This document shows positions 11,175 to 23,694 of a stretch of DNA of 64,000 bases, piece after piece; positions within the stretch are counted from its first letter, which is position 1, and the number at the start of each line of letters is the position of its first letter. The notes under the pieces are model-generated. The model made no database searches and was not told the DNA's origin. It saw only the letters and a list, made by a program, of their open reading frames with translations. Location of the stretch: the NCBI RefSeq assembly GCF_004210375.1, contig NC_134834.1, positions 145,919,009-145,983,008 of the forward strand. Direction: 5' to 3'. This stretch comes from Tachypleus tridentatus. Lineage: Eukaryota; Arthropoda; Merostomata; Xiphosura; Limulidae. The position numbers and the translations under genes were made by a program.

Positions 11175-13835
11175 GTCAATCGAAAACAAGAACATGCAAT
11201 ACAATCCTGCATATTTATTTTGGGTAATTATTTTAACTACCACCAGGTGAAGATGAGATAAAAGTATGAGGGGAAAAGTGCAGTAAACAATGGCAACAAT
11301 GTTTATTTTAATTCTTTCTACACACACATATGTACACACTAATTGTTCAGGTAGTAGGATCTATGCAGTAGGTTTGTTTCTTTGTGTTGTAACTCCACAA
11401 TCCAACTGCTGTGTCACTGGAAGGTCTAAGCAGAAGCAAAACAAGAAACTGAGAGACAGGATGTATGTTATTGCTGCAGAAATGAAAAAATATTCATATA
11501 TATTTAATCAGATAACACTTAAATAGCCTGAGTAAAGACACTGAAGAAACATAAACATGAATGCTCTTACGAGTACAAAAAAGTGGTAATGAACATTGAC
11601 AAAACATAAATCCTAATGAGTTACATGTTAAGAAGTCATAAAGAACTTGAAAACAGTATGTTTTATGTTGACAAGGAGTAAGAACCAGAACTAAACCTTA
11701 ATAAGGATGTGTTTGGGGCAAGGAATAACTCACAAAGATTATACTTAACTTCTACGTATAAAATGTAATGAACGAGAAACAGGAATAAAAGATCTTACTC
11801 TAAAAGACAGAGTGTATGTCAATATCTATGTATGTCACCAAAACTGCTATGTCATCTCGTTAATGGCATCACAGACAAAAATGAATTCACATTTTGGATG
11901 TTCAAGATTCATGCAATTAGAAAATAACTGTGGTATGTTCAACAACCATTTCTTTATGATAGAACACAATTTTCAATACCCGGATTTTCCTCAACAAGAA
12001 TGTAACTTTCACTACGACTGTACTTGATGGTTTAACTGGATTTATTAACATAATTTTTAATGCAGTACTGAGAACCTGGAATTCTTTAAAAGCTTATTAT
12101 TCTTCATTAAATATGATAGTATCACTTTTAATTCATGAAATTATTACAGTTAATGTCAGTAAGACTTAAAAAATGTGAGCAGTACACATTGAATCATTTT
12201 CATGCAGTGAATTACATATGACTAAAAAGCATAATTGAAACACATTTTCCATGCAGTACTTCCTGGAAAAGAAAATAGTTTTTTAAAAAATATTCACTTT
12301 TAATAAATTATTTCAATGAGACACGAATTCTGTAATTAGACAAACAGCTGACTGTAGGACAGCATTTCTGAGAGTTAATATATATACACACAAGGTTTCA
12401 TCAGTTAAGACTAAGCTAACCTATCAAACATACATGTGAAGAAACAATGAACAATATATGAACATTACCTCCTAGTTGGACATATTTATGAGTAATAAAC
12501 CAGAATAAAATATCAACAATAATGCATTTTAATTCAAAGAGCAATAACAAGTAACTAAACATTAATTTCTAAGTATACATGTGGCAGACATGTAAATTAT
12601 AACCAACCATAATATAAGTAAATGTCATATGTTAAGGGGCAAGTAACCATTATTAAACATTATTGTCTAAGTACTAAAACTTAAGGAATAACAAACTAGT
12701 TCTAAATAATATATCGTATGCAGACATGTGCAGGAGTAATACACAACGTCAAAACTGCAAGTCCTCTGAGTTACAAATTCAGTAAGAACAAACTATATCT
12801 AAACAATAACTTTTACATGTTAACTGAGAAGGACAAGGTATAAAGCAGCTAGAGCAAAGTAAAATGTGAAGTAAATGCCAGGTGCAGCATCAACAAGGGA
12901 GAAGAAAAGAAACAATGGATAGAAAGCATATGACAGGCAGGAAAGTTGAGAGATAATTAGTAGGTAGACAAGTATTATGAAGCAAGGTTGCTCCATTTCA
13001 TTCTCTTTAACTTCAACTTCAAAATCTGTAAAAGAAAATGTGTGACAAAGACAGAAGAACAAGGTCCAGCTGGCAACATGGACTCCATCAAGTGGTAGAC
13101 TATTTTATATTGCTCTTCTTCTTACTGTATTTTCATCTTGAACATAAGAAATAGTTAGTAACTGGGTGTCACATGTAATCACATCAGTAGAAAAAACAAT
13201 TCACATTACCCTGTTAATTCATACTGGAAGATTGAAAGTATGAAATAAAGTAAATATTTCAAGAAGTCTTAGCAAATATATAGATGTCTAAGTGAAACTG
13301 TGTTGAGGAGAAAGATTTCAATTGTGAATGTAGTGGGAACATCTCAGCAAGAAGGTTTATTGCACTCTTACTGGTGGAGGGTTTTGCTGAATGATACATC
13401 ATCAGTAGTGGAAATTCATATGTTCCACATGAATTTTAGATGGGTCTTTCAAAATACTGGTGGCATTCAAATCTCAAAGACAAAAAGTACAACTTTAAGA
13501 CAAAAATAGCTAATATGTGCATGAAGGTGAGTCATCATATCAGAATTTTATGGTTTCACTGCTCTTATAACCATGTCTAACTAATTCTTGTACCATAAAA
13601 GTTGTAACTCACCGAACAAATGTGTATCTCACAATGATCATAAGAGCAACTTATGAGCTGCTCGTGAGTGTACCTCACCTGACCTTATCCAAACTATTAA
13701 CTTTTGAATTTTAGATACTTTATAACAACAAATAAAACACATGAAGAGCAAGAGATATAGCACTTACCTGTTCTTTCCTTATTATGTCGATTGTCAATGA
13801 AACCTAAGCCTATTCATTTACACTGTGTGTTTGTG
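11175..13835. other. No gene seen; weakly repetitive AT-rich DNA
   Basis: Phrases such as AAGGAATAAC, TAAACATTA and ACATGTTAAG recur irregularly between about 11,600 and 12,800, suggesting a very degenerate tandem array, but I could not fix a period. Open frames at 11290, 11812, 12820 and 13300 have no recognisable domain. Confidence 0.35.
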
Positions 13836-13837
13836 TG

Positions 13838-13892
13838 TATTTCTTTACAATAAAGCCACATAGGGCTATCTACTGAGTCCACTGAGGATAAT
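13838..13892 (-). repeat. SINE family B, short 3' fragment
   Basis: The minus strand reads the GGACTCAGTAGATAGCCC...GTGGCTTTATTGT block that matches the tail of the copy at 14305-14417. Only the tail survives. Confidence 0.6.
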
Positions 13893-14304
13893 CTTTTACA
13901 CTAATAATTAAATACTTTTTGATATATAATGCTCTTAAGAACATTGAATAATAACAAGAAAAAGTCAACAATATCCTATATCTATTATGTTGTTTTTTTC
14001 AGCATTCTAATTATAAAATAAAAGACTAAATATTCAGCAAAGCTAGTCAGTATGATTTCTGTAAAAGCAAATTAGAAAGTGAACAAAGAAGTAGACCATA
14101 TGTTATACTGAAAACAATGTAATATAATATGTAATTTATTAAATTAAAACTCTGGCTTTCTATTGGTCATAAATAATATACTACAAAATATATGAGAAAA
14201 CTGCTGGCAATTTGTAAAAGAGAGAATATTACAGGGGGTGTGGTAAGTGAGTCTGATTTTCTTGTTCGTGGTTCATTAAACAAATAAAATTTAATGGTTT
14301 GTTT

Positions 14305-14417
14305 CTGTTTCCTTATAGCAAAGCCACATTGTGCTATCTGCTGAGCCCACAAAGGGGAATCGAACCCCTGATTGTAGTGTTGTAAATCCGTAGACTTACC
14401 GCTGTACTAGCAGGGGA
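14305..14417 (-). repeat. SINE family B with clear tRNA-like head
   Basis: On the minus strand: GTCCCCTGCTAGTACAGCGG (A-box region), GGGGTTCGATTCCCC (B-box), then GGGCTCAGCAGATAGC and the GTGGCTTTGCTATAA tail. The head folds like a tRNA T-arm but continues into the SINE body, so it is not a tRNA gene. Confidence 0.8.
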
Positions 14418-14419
14418 CA

Positions 14420-15360
14420 ATTTTTTTTAATGATATAAAATTTGTACTTTGTCTCAAAAATATTTAAACAATAACATACAATTTAAGGCTAATTTTCAGA
14501 AGAGTGGAAAATAAATTAGTGAAGAGGGAAAACCAAGAAAACATTTTTCATACATGAGGAGAGTGAGAATTTTCCATATATTTCCTTATAAAATTAAGTT
14601 AGATTTAAATATAATTCTTTAAAAGTCGTGACACATGCAGTTTGACCAATCTATAGCAAGAGGGTTAAATCTATGAATTTTAAATTATTTTCTCTACCCT
14701 AACACTAAACAGCCTCATTTAATTTGATCAACCACGTAACCATTAACTACTACAATAAAATCAGACAAAATATTTAAAAATTACTCTTTCTTCTTTCTAG
14801 AAAGACTGCAGATAACAGAAAAATACATTTATCTATCCTAACCTGATTCAGACTCACAGCAATATGCATCTGTTTTTATTTAATTTTATCGTTTTATTGA
14901 TCTATGAACTGTGTCTAACTGTGAACCATTCAAGAAGCCATAAAAACTTAAAACAATACAGCAAACAGCTAAACAGTATTAACTTGTCTAATACAGTTGC
15001 ACGAAGACCTTACCAATAAATTTTACTTACGTTTTGTATCTAATCCAATAATGAAATAAATTTTAGATTTTATTTAATTTTTACAATGGTAAATGAAAAA
15101 CGTAAAAAAAAATTAATATCTACATCTGGCCTCACTTTTTTGCTCTCTTAACCCTACTTTTCTGTAACAATGGTTGGAGTCTATAAAATTTTTATTTTGT
15201 ATAACTAATGCGAAATAATAACATTCACATACCATGCAATCTCCTTTATTATAATTTAGCTGCTTTCTAACTTAAAAATATGTGCCTTAAGATTATTCAT
15301 TTACATGGCCAATGCGAATTTTGCAATATCTAAAATCAATCTGAAAGTCAAATCAAACAC
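14420..15360. other. No feature seen
   Basis: AT-rich sequence without domain, repeat or splice-bounded frame that I can support. Confidence 0.45.
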
Positions 15361-15366
15361 TGTCGT

Positions 15367-15444
15367 CAAAACGAGTTAACCACATACAGTACCAATAGAA
15401 AATATTTTGATCTTCTTGGTACTGTACATGGTTAACTCGTTTTG
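15367..15444. repeat. 29-bp inverted repeat with 20-bp loop
   Basis: 15367-15395 (CAAAACGAGTTAACCACATA...) and 15416-15444 are reverse complements with 27 of 29 positions matching. It could be a miniature element, a transposon-end pair or a transcribed hairpin. Confidence 0.85.
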
Positions 15445-15526
15445 CACAAAATTAAAAAACAAACAATCGTTTTATTTTTAAGAGATATTCAAAAACTACC
15501 TTTCCAATCAGCCAAGAATATAAGTA

Positions 15527-15606
15527 CGGGGAGGAAGAAGAGGTCATAGAGAACCTGACCCTCCAGGGTATGTACCCATACACCGACGACATTCATTCAT
15601 TTAAGA
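15527..15606 (+). mobile_element. Jockey-like LINE, isolated 3' end
   Basis: GTACGGGGAGGAAGAAGAGG followed by the CCTGACCCTCCAGGGTATG block is the same 3' terminal sequence as at 16447-16545 (plus) and 27640-27690 (minus). No coding part is attached, so this is a severely 5'-truncated copy just upstream of a longer one. Confidence 0.75.
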
Positions 15607-16545
15607 GTTGCCCTGTAGTAGATTATGCAGCTCCAGCATGGATAACTGTAAGCAATAAAATAATTAAAACCAAACTACAAACAATCCAAAACACACTCCT
15701 CACAACTGTATACAGAGTCCCATGAACTATATCAGCTCAATTCATTCACAAATACTCGTACATACCAACCATACCAGATAGACTCCTACATATTACAATA
15801 ATGTACTTCAATAAGAATTGGATGAAAAACGAATTACTATGCGAACTAGACAGGTACCTCATACATGATGAAGCTAGTCCTAAATATCTCTCCCCAGTTA
15901 ACTTATATTTTAAATATAAAAATAAATAAAAAAGAAAAATATATATATAAATTTTAAATAATAATTAAAAAATAAAATAAAAATAATATATATATATGTA
16001 TTAAACAATAAAAAAATGCCATCAACAAACTTGACATTCTGCTGATAAAATAAAATAATCACTGTATACGAACCACAATACATGGACATTGCCCTGAAAA
16101 GGATCAAAATGTTTCGTTTATTTTTGAATTTCCCACAAAGCTACTCGAGGGCTATCTGTGCAAGCCGTCCCTAATTTAGCAGTGTAAGACTAGAGGGAAG
16201 GCAACTAGTCATCACCATCCACCGCCAACTTTTGGGCTACTCTTTTACCAACGAGTAGTGGGATTGACCGTAACATTATAACGCCCCCTCGGCTGAAAGG
16301 GCGAGCATGTTTGGCGCGACGGGGATGCGAACCCGCAACCCTCAGATTACGAGTCGCATGCCTTAACACGCTTGGCCATGCCGGGCCAGGGGGATCAAAA
16401 TAATATTCAGTTCTACAGTTATAAATACCAATCCGTCAAGAACATAAGTACGGGGAGGAGGAAGAGGTCACAGAGAACCTGACCCTCCAGGGTATGGACT
16501 TTTCTTACCCAAACACCAACGACATTCTTCTTCTTTAAGAGATAA
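15607..16545 (+). pseudogene. Jockey-like LINE, C-terminal ORF2 and 3' UTR
   Basis: Translation gives VDYAAPAWITVSNKI..LQTIQNTLL (family: EYASPAWxxxxxxxLxxIQNxxLR), an in-frame stop, then LDRYLIHDEASPKYLSP. The element at 27.6-33.0 kb has LDRYHVHDVNSPKYLSP at the same place, so both belong to one family. An A/T-rich 3' UTR follows and ends in the GACCCTCCAGGGTATG block near 16,500. A SINE family A copy is inserted in the UTR. Confidence 0.75.
16111..16391 (-). repeat. SINE family A, full length, with 10-bp target duplication
   Basis: The copy is flanked by GGATCAAAAT at 16101-16110 and again at 16392-16401. The head reads (minus) GGCCCGGCATGGCCAAGCGT with a good B-box (GGGTTCGCATCC), and all internal blocks are present. 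The flanks are continuous LINE 3' UTR, so this is a nested insertion by target-primed reverse transcription. Confidence 0.95.
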
Positions 16546-17004
16546 ATTTGTGTTTCATTTGATTTCCTTGCTTTTAGATTTTAGTTTGCACATCTATTTA
16601 TTTTAAAAGCTATAAACTAAAATAAAAAATACTTTTCATAAGTTTCAAGTATTAATTAATTCCAGTATTCGAGTCAACATCCTGAAGCACCATCTAAACT
16701 TTAAAAGTACACGCTATAAATATATCGAGATATTTCTGTTAACTATACAATATATTATGGAATTAATTTATTTTTCAGAGTGAATTAAAAACACTTAAAC
16801 AACATAACTTATAAATTAAAACTTTTAGCTTTTATTTTTATGTACCTTAGATACTTTTCAAAATTTCACCACAGATATAGAATTCACAGTTGACAAATAA
16901 TCAAAGCTAACAGAAGGTTCTCGCGCTTTCGTAAAGTGCATTTTTTAGCTGACTAATAAAGACCAAAAGTTCGGTCCCTAAATTTATTGTTTCATTTTCC
17001 ACTG

Positions 17005-17225
17005 AGAGGGCACGTCCTGGGGTTATCGTACCTGAAAGGTTCAAAGTTCGCGTCCCGTTGTCATAAAAACTTGCTCACAACTTAGGAAAGTGGACCTGCT
17101 ATAAGCTCCCATGTGCGTCAAACAGTTGACTATGGATTCTTTTGATTTGCTGCCTTTCCTCTAGTTCAAATTCAAAGACTACTGTGCTCAGAAAGTCCAA
17201 ACTTAGATTTACGTTAAAATTCTGA
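17005..17225 (+). repeat. Very diverged SINE (family A-like)
   Basis: It has a tRNA-like head (GTCCTGGGGTTATCGTACC ... GTTCAAAGTTCGCGTCCC), then AAAAACTTGCTCAC and a TTGCTGCCTTTCCTCTAG block corresponding to the central domain. Overall identity is low, so the family assignment is tentative. Confidence 0.5.
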
Positions 17226-17350
17226 AACAAATACCTTCACTATGTTTTTTCCATGTATTAAAACAGACACGTAAGAGTATTTGTTATAATAGTTTTCATG
17301 GTGTCACGTTAAGCTACTGGATGAGGATGGGGGAGATGCGTTATTAACAG

Positions 17351-17451
17351 AAAAAAAGTATCTTTGGAAGAACTCTTTCATGCGCTGGACGAAATAAAAC
17401 CTGTATATGACGGACCTGCTGAAAATAAGACAATCTCAATGATACAAAATG
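17351..17451 (+). CDS. Possible orphan exon, unidentified
   Basis: An acceptor (TTATTAACAG) and a donor (AATG|GTAAAT) bound an open segment reading SLEELFHALDEIKPVYDGPA, which has ordinary protein-like composition. No partner exon or family is recognised. It may be chance. Confidence 0.22.
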
Positions 17452-17589
17452 GTAAATTGCATGAACTTAATTCAGTTTATATACATAAATTTAGATATGA
17501 GAAAGTTACAAACAATAAATATCAGTCAGAATATTCGTCTATTTATCCATTGCTTTTGGTTTGTAGTTACATGATAGAGAAATAGAATT

Positions 17590-19260
17590 AATAGCCTTTC
17601 CTGGTACAATTAAACCCTCTCTTACTATCACTTTCGAACTACAATAAACTTGAACGATTTATCTAATAAAAGAATCAACATGTGTTATATTGACTTATAT
17701 CTCGAATGAAAACTACTTAGCTACCTTTTGTTTTCGTCTCGGTACAGACTGGTATTAAAATTGCCCATAACTGATACTTCCAAAAGCTCCTTTTATGTGA
17801 CCATCTAGAGATAAAGTTTTGTAATTTGTGATATCTAATATCACATTTCCGACATCATTTTGTATGAAAATGTGGCAATATGAGTTTTTAAATGTAATTA
17901 TTCTGGTTTACTTCAGATAAAAACTTTATGAATCAATTATTGCATAATAAGAGCGAAAAAAAAGAAACTTTGATTGAACTTTGGTCGTTTGATGTATTCT
18001 GTTCCTTGACAAATGTATACTGACTTTTTTATAGACTAAAATCTATCACGTAGAACAGACCAATGCAAACTAACGATTTAAAAATCGTTATAACATCATA
18101 ACTTTATCAACATGAATGTCTGTAAATAACCGTTGCAATCTAAGCACATTAAGCCTGAATAAGATACGAACAAACAAAAATGTAAATAAAAGAACTGACT
18201 TGGATTCTAATTTATAACAAGTTCTACAATTTTTTTGCATATATTTTACTTTCTTAGAATCGATATCTGAATGTCTTTTTATCTTATGCTAAAAAGCAAA
18301 ATGAAAGCATTCACATGTCAGTTAGATTCAATTAATAAAATTCAATTGTAGCAGGTGAAGATTTGAAACAAATATACACCGGGACAATTTTACTAAACAT
18401 TTACTATTATTTTTTAGTTATGCACACGAAAGTATTAAAAATGATATTTAGTTAATATTGTACCCAGCAATCAGACAACAAAAAACGTTAAAGAACAATC
18501 GCGAGCTTCTCAAGATGATTTAATGAAGTACTTTATTGTTCATTTAAAATTCGTTCAAAAAAACACGGACAAGAAAAATAAAATAATTTTAAACCTTAAT
18601 TTATTATTCTTGCTTATACCTGTCCCGATAAAAAGGTTGAGCGTGAAAACGTGATTCATCAACAGTATGTATTTGACAATGATCATTTGATTGTTTTGTG
18701 TTCATCACAAAGTTACGTAACGGGCTAGCCGAAATTTGGGTACTGAAAAAGAGCCTTTTTAGTGTTATAAGCTTACTCCCAGTTTTATCATTAACCCGCC
18801 GGTGCATTTGATGCAATCATTATTGAGAAAAGTTCCAGTAGAATAATCAGTTAAGTGTTTCGAAAATACACTATTATAAAACAAAACCTCAGGAAATGAA
18901 AGTATAAACAATTAATACAACAAAACTATGTGTAAGAAAAACTTTTTTTTTCAGGTTCTTATAAACAAAATGAAGGGTTAGCAATAGAATTCACACTTTC
19001 ACCATTGTTATGTGACATATATATGGATGCATTTGAAACAAAATCTATAAATGGTGCCAGATCTTAGTGTCATATTTGGATAAGGTTTGTATACATCAGT
19101 TCACAGGGAACGTAAAAAAACTGTGAGTACAGATGTCACAGATAATACAAATGCCAGTTAGAAAATAAACTGAAGTTCAACATGGACAATATGCACTGAT
19201 AAATGAAAATAATAAAAAAACAAAATTACAATTTAATATCCTTAAAATGACCGGATAGGT
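17590..19260. other. No feature seen
   Basis: AT-rich. The minus-strand frame at 18604-18816 has no recognisable motif. Confidence 0.45.
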
Positions 19261-19271
19261 TGTTTCGACCA

Positions 19272-19541
19272 GCAGACCTGGCATGGTCAAGCGTGCGATT
19301 CGTAGTCTGAGGGTCACGGGTTCGCATCCCCGTCGCGCCAAACATGCTCGCCCTCCCAGCCGTGGGGTCGTTATAATGTTATAGTCAATCCCACTATTCG
19401 TTGGTAAAAGAGTAGCCCAAGAGTTGGCGGTGGGTGGTGATGACTAGCTGCCTTCCCTCTAGTCTTACCCCACTAAATGAGGGACGGCTAGTGCAGATAG
19501 CCCTCGAGTAGCTTTGTGCAAAATTTCAAAACAAACAAACA
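19272..19541 (+). repeat. SINE family A, full length
   Basis: Head: CCTGGCATGGTCAAGCGTGC with B-box GGGTTCGCATCC; then CGTCGCGCCAAACATGCTCG, the ATTCGTTGGTAAAAGAGTAG segment, the central domain and an AAACAAACAAAC tail. It is close to the 16.1-kb copy, so relatively young. A short deletion lies between the A- and B-boxes. Confidence 0.92.
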
Positions 19542-20002
19542 AGTATACTCATGAACAGTACGTGGAAATACTTATACTTGCAGAGTGAATCTTATATAAA
19601 GTTGGATACACTTTAATTCATTGGTGGACTTCTATTCAACAAGTTTCCGGAAATTTCAGTTACTTTATTGACTTCCTGCTTTGCTTCACCTCTGAGCGTG
19701 ACATCGAGTTTCAACTCGTGAAAATCTTTAATAATTATTCATGTAAATATTTACTGAACATTTATTTGACAAGAAATCCTGAAGTACGTAATACAAAATA
19801 TGGTAATGTAACATTTTCTTGTTGGACCCAAATTTTTATATTTCATATATTAGGCACTTAAACAATAAAGCAATCAAATAACTTCTATTATTTACATCGT
19901 TAATACATATGTGCTTTCGTCATGAAAGAAAAATGAATTCTTGAAAGAATTATTACTACTGTTATCATAAGTTTTATATGCAGTATCTCATCCAATTATA
20001 TC

Positions 20003-20256
20003 AAAGGCCTGGCATGGCCAAACGCGTAAGGCGTGCGACTCGTAATTTGAGGGTCGCGGGTTTGCGCCAAACATGCGCCGTGGCGATGTTATAATGTTAC
20101 ACTCAATCCCACTATTCGTTGGTAAAAGAGTAGCCCAAGAGTTGGCAGTGGGTGGTGATGACTAGCTACCTTGCCTCTAGTCTTACCCTGCTAAATTAGG
20201 GACGGCTAGCAGAGATAGCTCTTAACTAGCTTTGTGCGAAATTCCAAAACAAACAA
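20003..20256 (+). repeat. SINE family A with 9-bp target duplication
   Basis: Flanked by AATTATATC at 19994-20002 and 20257-20265. An internal deletion joins the B-box region (GCGGGTTTGCGCCAAAC) directly to the later GTGGCGATGTTATAATG block. The tail is AAAACAAACAAA. Confidence 0.92.
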
Positions 20257-20679
20257 AATTATATCGAACTACAACAAAGGAATTGTCAAGAGCACAAGAA
20301 AAACTAATATTTACAGATCGTTATTACTATTTGCCCATTAAATCTATATGAAAAGTTAAGTGTAAAAATATCACATTATAAAGTCAAATCCGTACTTCAA
20401 AAAGCCCAAAGATTTTCTATGGGATAGAAAAACCAATAAACCTCTGGTTCCAGTTAATGCCCTACATGAATAAGTTTCAACATACATTACAAATAGTCTT
20501 ATAACGTTGTTTTTCATCTATTTACGTTTGTTTACATTTTATCCTGACAGAATGACCTCTAATACCAAATCAGACTTTCTCATCTTTAACTGTATGATGG
20601 TACATTTTGGTCTACATATTTTTACGCCTCAAGATTATGAAAATACTTATCGTTGTCGCAAAATAGCTCTATTTAAAAA

Positions 20680-20883
20680 ATGTTACTGTTATTCTACATT
20701 AGTTTTCTAATTCTGCGACATGTTAGCAAAGCAGCTTTCCACGTGTTTCAGAAAAACCACGGCATCTTCTGGAGAAGCATTTCAAATTGTTTGATATCTG
20801 TGGCTGCTGCTTTTACTTTGAACATTTTTGTGTCTCGTGAAAAAGAAATTACCGAACTGTTGAAACTATTAAACAAGTCTTAG
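20680..20883 (+). pseudogene. Gustatory-receptor-like N-terminal/middle segment
   Basis: The frame reads through an acceptor-like site (CTACATTAG at about 20702) and gives an amphipathic piece, then a hydrophobic helix (SISNCLISVAAAFTLNIFVS) followed by EITELLKLLNK. A helix followed by a KEI..LL..L cytoplasmic start is a common pattern in the N-terminal half of arthropod gustatory receptors. A stop follows directly and no good donor is visible. It lies 350 bp upstream of a clearer receptor C-terminal exon on the same strand. About 200 residues of a normal receptor are not found between them. Confidence 0.35.
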
Positions 20884-21238
20884 TTGTCCATTGTCAGAAG
20901 GTTATAAAATCCTTGGGTAAAACATACAAGTTTATAACTGTAGTCTTTTTCATTTATCTTCTCACTTTTCTTATTATAGTTATTATTAAACTTTAATTTA
21001 TAAAATCATCAAAGATGTGTTTTACAATACTTATTATTTAAAAGCTAATGAAATACCAAATGTTCTGATATATATATTTGTTGCTTTCGACTATAACCTG
21101 TACTTGGTCAGCAGGTATAGTGTACTAATGGTTATTACAGGGGTCTATCTTTCAGTGGTGATGATACTGGAACAGAGACTGAAAGTGTGATATAATGAGT
21201 CGGCTTATTCTTTCGGTCATTTTGTTTGTTCTGAAAAG

Positions 21239-21664
21239 TTTACTGTACAAATAATAATGTTCATCTGGATTGTTTGGTTTGTACTTCTTGCTCTTTCAGA
21301 AATAACTTTTCGAATGTTTACTGATCTAAAAGGTGTTTCGTGGGTTTTGTCTGCTGTTATTTCGTTAATAGCTCTCGCTATTCCAGTTGTGTTAATCTTT
21401 TTCTCATATGTTGGTATCAGCTTCACAGAACGTCACAAGAAGTATCTAAAAAGGTTAAGATTCTTGTTTATAAAACGGAATGATAAGTTAGGATTAAAAA
21501 ACCAGCTGCAAGTCAAAGCTTTAATCCTAGAAATGTTGGGAACTGATATCAGTTTAAGTGCATGGGGATTTTTTACGCTAGGAAAACCACTTCTACTTAC
21601 TGTAAAAATTAGCTTGTTCTCGTATGGTATTACTTTGTGTCAATTGGCTGAGGCTGTCAAGTAG
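21239..21664 (+). CDS. C-terminal exon of a gustatory-receptor-like (7tm_7) protein
   Basis: The exon follows an acceptor (TTTGTTTGTTCTGAAAAG) and ends at TAG. It encodes about 141 residues: two hydrophobic helices (IIMFIWIVWFVLLALSEI; VLSAVISLIALAIPVVLIFF), a cytoplasmic loop with basic residues (ERHKKYLKRLRFLF), then LGTDISLSAWGFFTLGKPLL and a final helix with SYGITLCQLAE. The order S..G.F...K.LLL...S....YG..L.Q is the C-terminal signature of insect/arthropod gustatory receptors (family usually 350-450 residues). Such receptors are ligand-gated cation channels in sensory-neuron membranes. The N-terminal part is not fully present, so the gene may be partial or have distant exons. Confidence 0.55.
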   Translation, partial: FTVQIIMFIWIVWFVLLALSEITFRMFTDLKGVSWVLSAVISLIALAIPVVLIFFSYVGISFTERHKKYLKRLRFLFIKRNDKLGLKNQLQVKALILEMLGTDISLSAWGFFTLGKPLLLTVKISLFSYGITLCQLAEAVK

Positions 21665-21669
21665 AAATA

Positions 21670-23690
21670 TTACTAAATTAAATGTTTTGTTTAGATTTAT
21701 AGTTGTGTATTCAATGTTAACAACCCTGAAAAAAGGGGAATTAGTGTAAAACACATAGTGCTGCATGCATTAAATTAAAGAGAAAAAACATTTTGAGACA
21801 AAATATACGTACAAAGAAGAAGAAACTCCTTCCGACATTTTCATGTCCTCTTATTTTTACCGTGTATGAGTTAGGAGGACACCTAACGGCAACAAAGAGA
21901 GTTTCTTACTCTTTATATTAATATTTTGTACAAAGTATGTATTATTAATTTAAAATAGTAATTACTTCATTATACACCCTACATATAGTAAGTTATTTAA
22001 AATTTTAGACAGTTGCAATGTTTATTTGTGGGTATGATTACATACTCTATATTTAAATTTACTGCTCATTACATATGTGTAAGAACAGTATTCTGTGGAA
22101 CGCACAGTGAAATGAGTTTGTAGACTCACAGGAATGACACCTGTTATGAGCCGTACTGGTAGTTCTTTTACAAAATTATAAAATGTTCATTATGTTGGTG
22201 ATGTAGAATATCTAAAAACTATAATATTTTGTTTCAAGTTTATTAAAATTTCTCCTGTCAATTGACATGAATGTGAATGCTTATATATACTATTACTTGA
22301 GCAGTATCCTTGAATACTTTTATATGTTCTGTCATAGCAGTGCATTACATTTCAGCTATTCAATTTTCCGATTTCATCAAAAATGTTTAAATATGTGCCT
22401 ATTTATATCCCGATAATCAAAACACAATTTTCTCTTTCATTGTATATTAAACCATTGAGGTTCCTAATGAACCCTTTAGTCAGTATTAACACACGTTTAA
22501 AGAACAGTGAATGCTCGCACAGTTCGAACTTGAAACAATTATATACGTAATTAACTATATGTGGATTATTAGTCAATATCTTAAATATCTGTTACATCTC
22601 ACTGATATTTGTATTAGTGTAAATTCTTATAGTGGATTAAACTTTGTTACAGACTTAACGTGAGCAATATTCTATATTTTTAACAACCTCTTCTATTAAA
22701 TAAAACATTTTGTGTTAAAAACTAAGAACTCGTAATTTATCAATTTTTCTTGTTCAATAAAAATTTTAATACACGTAATGCTGTTTCTGTAATAAATAAT
22801 TTTGTTAAAATTGTGTTATAAAAATAAAGTGATTCGTTTGACTGTCACATTTATCAAAAACAGCGGATTCACAAAGTTTTAGGTTTTTATGACATATACA
22901 TGCGAAAAACTCATGCTACCGCTATGAGCTGCGACTAGCAAAGTTTTCGGTCACGCACGAACAAAATACAACTTTCAACTCGTGAGTTACAATTAATATA
23001 GATTTCGCTTCATAAGGATATTTACATATGGAAAATTGTAACTTAAAGCCATGAAGTACAAGTAAAAGGTTTCAGTGACACATACTTCAGAAAACCAAGG
23101 CTTGAAAGCAATGTACTGCTACTAATGTGTAATGTTACAGTGACATCAGGGTATAGAAAACTCAAATCTTACAAGCCATGAACTACGATTACTAGGTTTT
23201 TGTGTTATATTGATATATACACGAAGAAAAGTGTAACTACGATTAGCAAAGGCTTAGTCATATTGTCATTCAGATGTACAAAATGAAGGCTTACACGTTA
23301 TAAACTAAAAATTCATAAAATGTTTTGTGCCTAAAAATTCTTTCAGATATACAGTTCGTTTTGACACATTATGTTATAGCTTTATTTATGGGCATAATTG
23401 CAAAACAGTTTGTTATAGCATCTCATAAGAATGACATGAAACAGGTGTGATGAGAAGAACCCTTACGATTGTGTATACAAACCCATGAAATATTTCAAGT
23501 AAAGTAGTTTCGTGTGACGATTTATTAGGTTATGTGCTTTATTTATTACATTTTCCAATAGCCGAAAATTTGGATTTAAAAGTTAACTGAATTTCAATAT
23601 GTAGTAACTTGATATTTATCCACAAGATTTATACACATAATTTTCTTTCTTTAGAGAAATATATTTTAATATGCAAAAAAATTACAAATT
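21670..23690. other. No feature seen
   Basis: AT-rich DNA following the receptor exon. Short phrases like AAGCCATGAA.TAC recur around 23,040-23,300, hinting at degenerate repeats that lead into the tandem array. Confidence 0.4.
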
Positions 23691-23694
23691 TAGA

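Noticed and set aside
14340..14417. Genuine tRNA gene
   Set aside because: A-box and B-box are good, but the acceptor stem does not close and the sequence continues into the SINE B body and tail.
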